This document shows positions 1 to 4,867 of a DNA stretch of 5,668 nt, piece after piece (within the stretch, counting starts at the first letter, position 1; each line of letters starts with the position of its first letter). The notes beneath the pieces were generated by a model, which had not been told where the DNA came from, ran no database searches, and saw only the letters and a list, made by a program, of their open reading frames with translations. Origin of the DNA: an uncultured Clostridia bacterium (GTDB lineage: Bacteria > Bacillota > Clostridia > Oscillospirales > Ruminococcaceae); contig CALDJI010000212.1 of the NCBI GenBank assembly GCA_937901805.1, positions 1 through 5,668 of the forward strand, written 5' to 3'. Made by a program: the position numbers and the translations under genes.

Positions 1-62
1 GATTTGAACCCACGGCCTCTACCACCCCAAGGTAGCGCGCTACCAATCTGCGCCACACCCGG
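1..62 (-). tRNA. tRNA-Pro (anticodon GGG), 3' end cut by the window edge
   Basis: Read on the minus strand from 62 down, the sequence folds as a tRNA. The 7-nt acceptor strand is CCGGGTG, then T8-G9. The D arm is GCGC/GCGC with loop AGATTGGTA. The anticodon stem is CTACC/GGTAG around the 7-nt loop TTGGGGT, so positions 34-36 are GGG. A 5-nt variable region follows, then the T-stem strand GTGGG and the loop TTCAAAT. The remaining T stem, the acceptor 3' strand and any CCA lie outside the window. Anticodon GGG decodes the proline codons CCC and CCU. No intron or long variable arm is seen. It has its own promoter immediately upstream. Confidence 0.95.
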
Positions 63-73
63 AAAACAGTACC

Positions 74-102
74 ATTCTATCATACTGCTAATAAAAAATC
101 AA
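74..102 (-). promoter_or_regulatory. sigma-A type promoter of the tRNA-Pro gene
   Basis: On the minus strand a -35 box TTGATT (97-102) and a -10 box TAGAAT (74-79) are separated by exactly 17 nt. A TG dinucleotide one base before the -10 makes it an extended -10. Transcription would start near 67, about five bases before the first tRNA base, which fits a short leader trimmed by RNase P. Assigned from sequence match and position only. Confidence 0.65.
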
Positions 103-122
103 GAGGAATTCTTGTTGAATTC

Positions 123-167
123 TTTTTTAAAGACCTGGACAATGCTGTTGTTCAGATCTTTAAAAAA
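123..167. repeat. 20-bp-arm inverted repeat after the EAL remnant stop codon
   Basis: Bases 123-142 pair with 148-167 around the 5-nt loop TGCTG. Eighteen of twenty positions are Watson-Crick. Of the other two, one is a G-U wobble and one an A-C mismatch, and which is which depends on the strand. The arm begins immediately next to the stop codon of the EAL fragment (168-170). On either strand the outer end of the hairpin is T6 on the 5' side and A6 on the 3' side. That is the reverse of the usual A-stem-T layout of an intrinsic terminator, so terminator function is uncertain. It may be a degenerate terminator, an mRNA 3' stabilising hairpin, or a relic element. Confidence 0.6.
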
Positions 168-623
168 TCATTTTGGCTGATTGTTAGGGCGCACCATATA
201 AGTTTTGTGGAAATCATCAGCCGGAATGGGTTTCCTGTAATAATAACCTTGTTCGTAGTCACTCCCCATAGTTTTGATCAGTTGTTCATTTTCTGCGGTC
301 TCCACACCTTCAACTACTGTAGAAATATGGAGTTTTCTGGCCATATGAATTACCTGTTCCATAACTAATTCTGCGCGTTCATAATTTTGTCCAGAGATAT
401 CCTGTAAAAAGCCCCGATCTAGTTTTAGTTCATCAATCTTCAGTTTACCCAGTGTATTTAAGGATGGAAAACCGCTCCCAAAATCATCCATAGAAATACG
501 GAATCCCTTTTGGTGTAATTGTTCTATCTTTTCATTAATTTTGTCAACGTCTTGTAATGCCAAACCTTCCAGGATTTCTATGATAATCAAATTAGGAGAA
601 GCTCCGTGTTCATCTGTTTTGCC
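168..623 (-). pseudogene. EAL-domain cyclic-di-GMP phosphodiesterase, N-terminally truncated remnant
   Basis: EAL-domain proteins hydrolyse cyclic di-GMP to pGpG. This fragment carries only the C-terminal half to two-thirds of the domain. Counting from the TTG at 588-590, it shows IEILEG (the ITES-type metal-binding Glu, E5), DDFGSG (D35, D36), DELKLDR (K56), VVEGVET (E94) and DYEQGYYY (Q114), and it ends normally after the KPIPADDF region. The EAL/ExLxR motif and the NxS segment, roughly the first 80-100 residues, are missing. Family-like residues (EHGASPNL) continue upstream of the TTG in the same frame up to a TGA at 624-626, so the reading frame was cut rather than naturally started there. 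No good ribosome site precedes the TTG or any ATG. Catalysis is unlikely without the ExLxR glutamate. I read it as a decayed gene left by a deletion; a short expressed product cannot be ruled out. Confidence 0.8.
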
Positions 624-641
624 TCATATCCTTGTAGTTTC

Positions 642-669
642 GGGCATTTTGTTGTAAATTGCCCTTTTT
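642..669 (+). terminator. orphan intrinsic terminator on the plus strand
   Basis: GGGCATTTT (642-650) pairs with AAATTGCCC (656-664) around the loop GTTGT, with one internal mismatch, and is followed by TTTTT (665-669). This is a standard intrinsic terminator in plus orientation, yet no plus-strand gene lies upstream in the window. A short plus-strand open frame does end in TAG at 635-637, four bases before the stem. It could be the last codons of a gene lost in the same event that truncated the EAL gene. Confidence 0.55.
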
Positions 670-717
670 ATAGTATCATAAAAACTTTTAAATTTCGATT
701 TTGATTTCAAAAAATTC

Positions 718-727
718 CGGTTAACCG
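718..727. promoter_or_regulatory. 10-bp palindrome upstream of the PepSY lipoprotein promoter
   Basis: CGGTTAACCG is a perfect palindrome in otherwise AT-rich intergenic DNA, 24 bp upstream of the predicted -35 box. Just before it, TTTTGA-TT-TCAAAA (699-712) is another exact inverted repeat. Either could be a repressor or activator site, but such short palindromes also arise by chance and I recognise no named operator. Confidence 0.25.
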
Positions 728-751
728 TCATAAACTACTAAATAAATACTA

Positions 752-780
752 TTGTGATTTTTCTTTGCCCATATTATACT
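752..780 (+). promoter_or_regulatory. sigma-A type promoter of the PepSY lipoprotein gene
   Basis: The -35 box TTGTGA (752-757) and -10 box TATACT (775-780) are 17 nt apart, four and five matches of six to consensus. The predicted start near 787 gives a leader of about 53 nt before the ATG at 840. An overlapping TATTAT (772-777) is an alternative -10. Confidence 0.6.
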
Positions 781-839
781 TTAATTAATAATCGCTCTTT
801 TACAACGTATCTTAATTTGTGCGATAAGGAGGAATCAAA

Positions 840-1478
840 ATGTTGAAAAAAGTTATTGTTTCCTGTTTTCTTTTATTTATGGTATTATGCTTGATCAGTT
901 GTGGAAACGGCGGGGTTCTCTCTCCAACAGAATCGCATTCCGGAAATTCCCAAGCATCTTCTCAAGATAATTCTTCTGTGCAGAGTACCTCTGAACAGCC
1001 GACATCTGTGCCGGATAGTTTCGGGTCACAGGTGTCCGGGGATTTGACGGGAGAGGACGCGTTGGAGCTGGCCATTGCCCATGCCAAAGTAGAACCGTCT
1101 GCTGTGAAAAGAACAAAAATTGAAAACGATATGGAACGGGGAGTCCCAGTCTATGAAATCAGCTTTGAAGTGGATTTCGGCGAGTATGATTATAAATTGA
1201 CGGTCGCGGATGGAACCATACTTGATATCGATTATGAAGCAAATAAGTACGTTGTCCGGCAGTCTCCTTCCAATCCAGTGACTATGGATGGCGCAAAGGA
1301 AATTGCTGTTTCCAAAGTACCCGGCGTCCCAGTAAGGGATATCCGTGTTTGGGAGGAGTATGATGACGGTTCCCTTTCTTTTGAAGGGGAATTCTATTTC
1401 GAAAATATTAAACATGAATTTGAAATCGATTCTTCTACGGGGAAAATCCTGAAATGGGATGCGGCTTTTCCATATTAA
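840..1478 (+). CDS. secreted lipoprotein with two PepSY domains
   Basis: The 212-residue product begins with a basic N-terminus (MLKK), a hydrophobic core to residue 19 and a lipobox LISC, with Cys21 as the predicted lipidation site. It should be exported by Sec and anchored on the outer face of the membrane. Residues 22-65 form a Ser/Thr/Gln-rich low-complexity spacer. Residues about 68-135 and 146-209 look like two tandem PepSY units: each has an (E/D)-x-A-x-x-(I/L)-A helix with the following Val-rich segment, then a strand pattern VYEISFEV or FEGEFYFE, and ends in the D-x-x-(T/D)-G-x-I-L turn. PepSY domains are thought to inhibit or modulate peptidases and are common in envelope proteins; the partner here is unknown. 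The start is fixed by AAGGAGG at 826-832, seven bases before the ATG. It is a single-gene unit between its own promoter and terminator. Confidence 0.88.
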   Translation: MLKKVIVSCFLLFMVLCLISCGNGGVLSPTESHSGNSQASSQDNSSVQSTSEQPTSVPDSFGSQVSGDLTGEDALELAIAHAKVEPSAVKRTKIENDMERGVPVYEISFEVDFGEYDYKLTVADGTILDIDYEANKYVVRQSPSNPVTMDGAKEIAVSKVPGVPVRDIRVWEEYDDGSLSFEGEFYFENIKHEFEIDSSTGKILKWDAAFPY

Positions 1479-1487
1479 CCGGAAAAG

Positions 1488-1522
1488 AAAAGCGGGAGAA
1501 CTTTGAAGTTCTCCCGCTTTTT
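1488..1522 (+). terminator. strong intrinsic terminator after the PepSY lipoprotein gene
   Basis: Sixteen bases (1488-1503) pair perfectly with 1507-1522 or nearly so around a tight UUUGAA-type loop. The GC-rich core is GCGGGAGAAC/GTTCTCCCGC, preceded by A4 and closed by T5. It lies ten bases after the TAA stop at 1476-1478 and separates this gene from the next operon. The flanking A and T runs could also let it act on the minus strand, but no minus-strand gene ends here. Confidence 0.9.
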
Positions 1523-1567
1523 AAACGGAGGAAAAAATTTTTTACCATTCCATTTCTCTATGCTTCA

Positions 1568-1576
1568 TGATAGAAT
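1568..1576 (+). promoter_or_regulatory. extended -10 promoter of the ThyX-like/S66 operon
   Basis: TGATAGAAT (1568-1576) is a complete extended -10 (TG-n-TAGAAT). No good -35 box sits at 17 nt (TTCCAT, 1548-1553), as is typical of extended -10 promoters. Transcription would begin near 1583, about 20 bases before the ATG at 1604. The same ATGATAGAATG string occurs in the tRNA-Pro promoter on the other strand. Confidence 0.55.
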
Positions 1577-1603
1577 GTAAAAAAACATTAGGGGATATGA
1601 AAA

Positions 1604-2227
1604 ATGATTAAGCTCGAACGTGCAAGCGTTATGAATTTTGAAAATGCAATCCGCGGGGCTAGGAACCCTATGAACAGCTGGGCAAAAAGCGACAGCTACT
1701 ATGATGAGAAGGGGAATTACACCCTTGGAGAAAACGATCTTTCTCTGGCAGTGCGGCTATGTAAATCTGGAAGTGACCACAGGAAATTTATTCGGCAGAT
1801 TTTTGTCTCTGTGGATATTACTGCTCCGTTGTACTGGTGGAAAGAATATGATACCTATAAAATCGCAACGGTTGCAAATTCCACTAGTACTATGCATAAA
1901 ATTCACAGTAAGCCATTTACTATGGAGGATTTTTCCTGTGAAAAAATGTCTGAAAAAACAAAACAGGTTATGAAACAGCTGATAGAATATCTGGAAGAAC
2001 TGAGACAACACTTTGTCCAGACAAAGGAAAAAGCGGATTGGAATGATATGATTCAGCTTCTTCCTTCCAGTTATAATCAGATGAGAACTTGTACATTCAA
2101 TTACGAGACGCTTATTAATATTTATTATGCGAGGAGAAACCATAAATTGGAAGAATGGCACCATTTCTGCGACTGGATTCAAACCTTGCCCTATGCAAAG
2201 GAATTGATCACGACCATTAAAGATTGA
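1604..2227 (+). CDS. divergent ThyX-fold protein (FAD-dependent thymidylate synthase-like) without the canonical motif
   Basis: The 207-residue product is soluble, with no signal or membrane segment. Its layout follows ThyX. An N-terminal strand/helix (IKLERASVMNFENAI) is followed by GSDHRKFIRQIFVSVDI (56-72, compare the G-H-x-S-P-x-E-H-x-x-F region), then PLYWWKEYDTYK (75-86). The signature stretch ends in ANSTST (91-96), and then comes LLPSSYNQ (152-159) with the N-Y-E-x-L helix and AR-x-x-H-x-x-x-EW (176-185), matching the C-terminal ThyX helix. Real ThyX makes dTMP from dUMP using FAD and methylene-tetrahydrofolate and carries RHRxxSxNxxSxR(Y). Here RHR reads DTY and the final R-Y reads M-H; only an N-x-x-S remnant stays. 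Flavin and dUMP handling should therefore differ, and a canonical synthase role is doubtful. The start has AGGGG (1590-1594) nine bases upstream. It is the first gene of a two-gene operon. The fold is inferred from motif order, not from a search. Confidence 0.65.
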   Translation: MIKLERASVMNFENAIRGARNPMNSWAKSDSYYDEKGNYTLGENDLSLAVRLCKSGSDHRKFIRQIFVSVDITAPLYWWKEYDTYKIATVANSTSTMHKIHSKPFTMEDFSCEKMSEKTKQVMKQLIEYLEELRQHFVQTKEKADWNDMIQLLPSSYNQMRTCTFNYETLINIYYARRNHKLEEWHHFCDWIQTLPYAKELITTIKD

Positions 2228-2245
2228 AAATAAAGAGAGGGTATT

Positions 2246-3124
2246 ATGCTGAAATCTGGGGATATGGTTGCTCTGGTATGCTGTTCCAATGGACAGCCGC
2301 TTGAGAAAAGGCATGAAAACGAGCAGCTGAAAAAAGTTCTGGCGTCTTTTGGACTGCAAATATGGGAAAGCCCTTACCTGTATGCGGGAGATACCTTATT
2401 CCCGGCGGATGCCGCAACCAGAGCAGCTGTTCTAATGGAATGTTATCAAAACCCGGATATCCATGCAATTTTTGATATTTCCGGAGGGGATATTGCCAAT
2501 GAAATCTTGGATTTTCTTGATTTTTCTGTCATTCAGGAACATTCAAAACCCCTTTTTGGGTACAGTGATTTGACCTGTCTGCTCCATGCAGTATATGCGG
2601 CAACGAAACAGCAGGTGTTTTTGTACCAGGTAAAAAACCTGGTATATCAGGATACAGAGGGACAGAAGGCACGGTTTTACAGTACTTTATTTGAAGGAAA
2701 AAAGGATTTATTTACCGCTAAGTATCGTTTTCTTCAGGGAACGGAGATGGCTGGAAGTTTGATTGGCGGAAATGCCCGCTGTCTGTTAAAATTGGCGGGG
2801 ACTCCGTTTTGGCCGGACTTTTATGGGAAAATTCTTTTTTTAGAAGCATTGGGCGGAGGGGCAGCTCAGATTACAGACTATCTGTCTCATTATCGGCAAA
2901 TGGGAGTTTTTGAACAGGTACGGGGGATTTTGCTGGGGACATTCACACAATTGGAACAATCGGAAGAGCATCCCGGGATAGAGGAGCTTCTTTTCCGATT
3001 TATCGGAAAATCCATTCCGGTGGCCAAAACTCAGCAGATTGGCCATGGTCCGGATTCCCGGTGTCTCCCTGTCGGCGGCAATATTTCCCTGCATGCTTCC
3101 GGCAAGGGAGATGTATGTATCTGA
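2246..3124 (+). CDS. S66-family serine carboxypeptidase (LD-carboxypeptidase LdcA / MccF type)
   Basis: The 292-residue product has the length and order of family S66. Ser107 in FGYSD is the nucleophile at the nucleophile elbow, Glu200 in FLEALGG and His267 in IGHGPDS complete the Ser-Glu-His triad, and LPVGG follows the His as usual. The N-terminal half has the D-x-S-G-G-D segment (77-82) where LdcA enzymes carry a GGYG motif. No signal peptide is present, so it acts in the cytosol. Family members either trim the terminal D-Ala from recycled murein tetrapeptides (LdcA) or cleave the amide bond in microcin C-type peptidyl nucleotides (MccF); the sequence does not decide between them. The gene starts 18 bases after the ThyX-like gene with GAGAGGG (2235-2241) before the ATG, so the two are probably cotranscribed. 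It ends before the terminator shared with the cold-shock gene. Confidence 0.9.
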   Translation: MLKSGDMVALVCCSNGQPLEKRHENEQLKKVLASFGLQIWESPYLYAGDTLFPADAATRAAVLMECYQNPDIHAIFDISGGDIANEILDFLDFSVIQEHSKPLFGYSDLTCLLHAVYAATKQQVFLYQVKNLVYQDTEGQKARFYSTLFEGKKDLFTAKYRFLQGTEMAGSLIGGNARCLLKLAGTPFWPDFYGKILFLEALGGGAAQITDYLSHYRQMGVFEQVRGILLGTFTQLEQSEEHPGIEELLFRFIGKSIPVAKTQQIGHGPDSRCLPVGGNISLHASGKGDVCI

Positions 3125-3147
3125 GAGAAAAAACAATATCAAAAAGA

Positions 3148-3178
3148 AAAAGCGGACTGATTATTTCAGTCCGCTTTT
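3148..3178. terminator. bidirectional terminator between the S66 gene and the convergent cold-shock gene
   Basis: AAAAGCGGACTGA (3148-3160) pairs perfectly with TCAGTCCGCTTTT (3166-3178) around TTATT. On the plus strand the T tract is TTTT. On the minus strand it runs into TTTTTCTTTTTG, which is stronger. It sits 23 bases after the S66 stop and 24 bases after the cold-shock stop, so it serves both genes. Confidence 0.9.
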
Positions 3179-3202
3179 GGTATTCAATTCAAAAAAGTCG
3201 AT

Positions 3203-3418
3203 TTATTTAACAACACAGACATTGACTGCTCTGAGTTTGCTGCTGTCTTTCGGATCGGTTTCGGTCTCAAAAGTGACTTTCTGGCCTTCTTCCAGAGTAC
3301 GGAAACCATCCGCCTGGATTGCAGAGAAGTGTACAAAAACATCCTCGCCGCCATTGTCGTTGGAAATAAATCCATATCCTTTTTCTGCATTGAACCATTT
3401 TACAGTACCGTTGTTCAT
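3203..3418 (-). CDS. csp: CspA-family cold-shock protein (RNA chaperone)
   Basis: The 71-residue product is a single cold-shock (OB-fold) domain that binds single-stranded RNA and DNA and keeps mRNAs unfolded. It opens with the classic GTVKWFN, has RNP1 as KGYGFI (13-18) and RNP2 as VFVHF (27-31), and keeps the aromatic patch (W8, F9, Y15, F17, F28, F31). The C-terminal part ([14 protein letters not shown]) is less typical than the usual GPQAANV and looks a few residues longer in the loop before the last strand. AGGGAGG (3426-3432 on the minus strand) lies seven bases before the ATG. It is a single-gene unit with a near-consensus promoter, a long leader and the shared terminator, which fits strong, post-transcriptionally controlled expression. 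Confidence 0.96.
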   Translation of the reverse strand: MNNGTVKWFNAEKGYGFISNDNGGEDVFVHFSAIQADGFRTLEEGQKVTFETETDPKDSSKLRAVNVCVVK

Positions 3419-3539
3419 TGTGGTACCTCCCTAAAAATTATTATATTCCCTGACAAAGAAAAAACCTCACTGCTCATAAACCATTCCAAGAAAGCAATGA
3501 CTTACAAAACTGTGAGATCAATACATGCATCCAGAATAC
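3419..3539 (-). promoter_or_regulatory. long 5' leader of the cold-shock mRNA
   Basis: The predicted start near 3539 leaves about 120 untranslated bases before the cold-shock ATG. Long leaders that refold with temperature are known for cspA-type mRNAs. Here I see possible short pairings (CTCAC near 3514 with GTGAG near 3465) and the GGTACC palindrome overlapping the Shine-Dalgarno edge, but no strong helix and no match to the E. coli cold box. Function as a thermosensor is inference. Confidence 0.35.
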
Positions 3540-3545
3540 TTTTTC

Positions 3546-3574
3546 AGTATATCTCATAGATTAAAAAAAGTCAA
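3546..3574 (-). promoter_or_regulatory. strong sigma-A promoter of the cold-shock gene
   Basis: On the minus strand TTGACT (3569-3574) and TATACT (3546-3551) are separated by exactly 17 nt, each five of six to consensus, with an A/T-rich spacer. This is the best full promoter in the window, and it points away from the dehydrogenase promoter about 65 bp to its right. Confidence 0.85.
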
Positions 3575-3638
3575 GAGGGATTTTAGAAATTTTCACCTTC
3601 TTTCAGTAAGGCCGCTCCCACACGACACAAAGCAAATA

Positions 3639-3647
3639 TGGTATAAT
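3639..3647 (+). promoter_or_regulatory. extended -10 promoter of the dehydrogenase/DUF2974 operon
   Basis: TGGTATAAT is a perfect extended -10 with a consensus TATAAT at 3642-3647. The -35 region, around 3616-3624, has no consensus box. The start would be near 3654, leaving a leader of about 125 nt before the ATG at 3779. The promoter is divergent from the cold-shock promoter. Confidence 0.7.
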
Positions 3648-3653
3648 AGCTGT

Positions 3654-3778
3654 AAAACTGGAGCAAATCCGCATCTTATTTGGGGTACAAGCGGTTTTTA
3701 ACAGTAGAACTTGGGAAATACACCGAAAAACAGATCCATATGCCTTGTAAAATTTGGGTTCAGGGAGGAATACTCATC
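3654..3778 (+). promoter_or_regulatory. leader of the dehydrogenase operon
   Basis: About 125 untranslated bases lie between the predicted start and the ATG. CCGC (3669-3672) can pair with GCGG (3691-3694), which is followed at once by TTTTT (3695-3699). This resembles a weak attenuator, but a 4-bp stem with an 18-nt loop is poor. I do not recognise any riboswitch class. An in-frame TTG at 3680 is open to the dehydrogenase but lacks a ribosome site and family similarity. Confidence 0.3.
3762..3768 (+). promoter_or_regulatory. ribosome-binding site that fixes the dehydrogenase start
   Basis: AGGGAGG is the only good Shine-Dalgarno sequence in the leader, ten bases before the ATG at 3779. The residues that follow (MKALVYRGN) match the usual N-terminus of medium-chain dehydrogenases, so the longer reading from the TTG at 3680 is rejected. 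Confidence 0.8.
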
Positions 3779-4867
3779 ATGGAACAGAAAGTCATGAAAG
3801 CCCTGGTTTACCGGGGAAATACAGTGCCGAATTTGATCGAACGTCCAATCCCGAAACTTTTAGAGGATACGGACGCGCTTGTACGTGTGACGCTCTCGAC
3901 GATTTGTACCAGTGATTTGCACATCCTGCGGGGAGCCGTTCCGCGCGCAAAACCGGAAACCATTTTGGGCCATGAATTTGTAGGCGAAATCGTGGAGACC
4001 GGTTCTGCGGTCAGACATTTGTATCCCGGAATGCGAGTTGCTGCAAATTGTATCACTTTTTGCGGGGAATGCTATTTCTGCAAAAATGGATTTATCAATA
4101 ATTGTGAAAAAGGCGGATGGGAACTCGGCTGCCGTATTGATGGATGTCAGGCAGAATACGTAAGGGTTCCTTATGCGGATATGGGGCTAACCCCCATTCC
4201 GGATGGAGTAACAGATGAAAATGCCCTGTTTGTCGGCGATATTCTCTCCAGCGGGTATTTCGGTGCAGAATTATGCGAATTAAAACCCGGAGATACGGCC
4301 GCTGTGATCGGCTGCGGCCCAGTTGGCCTGTGCGCTATGCAGTGTGCCCGCTTGTTCGGTGCAGCGAAAATCCTTGCATTTGATGTGGATCAGAGCCGTT
4401 TGGAGCGGGCGCTTTCTCTTGGTCTTGCAGAGGACGGTTGTAATCCCAGTTTACAGGATGTGCAGGAGTTTGTCTGTGGACATACGGGCGGACGGGGAGT
4501 GGACGGCGTTATAGAGGCAGCCGGATCGCCGCAAAGTTTTACAATGTCCTGGCAAATTGCACGCCCCAATGCTGTGGTTGCTCTGGTAGCCATGTATGAG
4601 CAGCCTCAGGTGTTGCCGTTGCCGTCTATGTATGGAAAAAATTTGATTTTCAAGACGGGCGGCGTAGACGCGGTTCACTGCGAAACGCTTTTGCGCCTGA
4701 TACAAGCGGGAAAACTGAATACAGATTTCTTAATCACCCACAGGGCGCCGCTGAATGAAATTATACAGGGGTATCGTGTTTTTGAAAACCGGTTGGATGG
4801 CTGTATCAAATGGGCAGTCACTCCCTATGAATATGGGAAGGAAGATGCGGATGGCAAATCTGTTTGA
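3779..4867 (+). CDS. zinc-dependent medium-chain alcohol/polyol dehydrogenase
   Basis: The 362-residue product is a cytosolic member of the zinc MDR superfamily that oxidises secondary alcohols or polyols, or reduces the matching ketones. In order: an N-terminal GroES-like domain with catalytic-zinc ligands Cys43 (ICTSD), His65 and Glu66 (GHEFVGE) and probably Asp154 (VGDILSSGYF), the Asp position used by Thermoanaerobacter-type secondary ADHs; a structural-zinc lobe with Cys95, Cys98, Cys101 and Cys109; and a Rossmann domain with GCGPVG (178-183). FDVD (201-204) puts an acidic residue at the end of the second strand, which favours NAD(H) over NADP(H). The segment around ADMGLTPIPDGV and SSGYFGAEL resembles secondary alcohol and butanediol/sorbitol-type dehydrogenases. 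The substrate cannot be fixed. The 3' end overlaps the next gene by 17 nt. Confidence 0.92.
   Translation: MEQKVMKALVYRGNTVPNLIERPIPKLLEDTDALVRVTLSTICTSDLHILRGAVPRAKPETILGHEFVGEIVETGSAVRHLYPGMRVAANCITFCGECYFCKNGFINNCEKGGWELGCRIDGCQAEYVRVPYADMGLTPIPDGVTDENALFVGDILSSGYFGAELCELKPGDTAAVIGCGPVGLCAMQCARLFGAAKILAFDVDQSRLERALSLGLAEDGCNPSLQDVQEFVCGHTGGRGVDGVIEAAGSPQSFTMSWQIARPNAVVALVAMYEQPQVLPLPSMYGKNLIFKTGGVDAVHCETLLRLIQAGKLNTDFLITHRAPLNEIIQGYRVFENRLDGCIKWAVTPYEYGKEDADGKSV
4838..4844 (+). promoter_or_regulatory. ribosome-binding site of the DUF2974 gene, inside the dehydrogenase gene
   Basis: AAGGAAG lies six bases before the ATG at 4851. A second in-frame ATG at 4845 (Met-Arg-Met) would be too close to this site. 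The 4851 start also gives MANLFDYL, the usual family N-terminus. Confidence 0.6.

Noticed and set aside
92..128. Possible minus-strand terminator formed by the two GAATTC copies (106-111, 117-122) followed by T6.
   Set aside because: The stem is only 6 bp of A/T-rich sequence, and the T run is better explained as the spacer of the tRNA promoter.
624..660. Minus-strand continuation of the EAL protein beyond the TGA at 624-626 in this or another frame.
   Set aside because: The translated residues in the same frame and in the frame of the ATG at 609-611 do not resemble the EAL N-terminal region, so a simple frameshift or point nonsense mutation does not restore it.
1026..1415. 129-codon minus-strand open frame opposite the PepSY lipoprotein gene.
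   Set aside because: It is an antisense shadow of a gene with a lipobox, ribosome site, promoter and terminator; no domain is recognisable.
1757..2359. 200-codon open frame on the minus strand opposite the ThyX-like gene.
   Set aside because: It spans the junction of two well-supported plus-strand genes, has no ribosome site, and its product is low-complexity Phe/Arg/His-rich with no family resemblance.
3039..3434. 131-codon plus-strand open frame running from the S66 gene across the terminator into the cold-shock gene.
   Set aside because: It crosses a strong bidirectional terminator and is antisense to a clear CspA-family protein.
3680..3778. Longer N-terminus for the dehydrogenase starting at TTG 3680.
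   Set aside because: There is no ribosome site there, the 33 extra residues are unlike the family, and AGGGAGG clearly serves the ATG at 3779.
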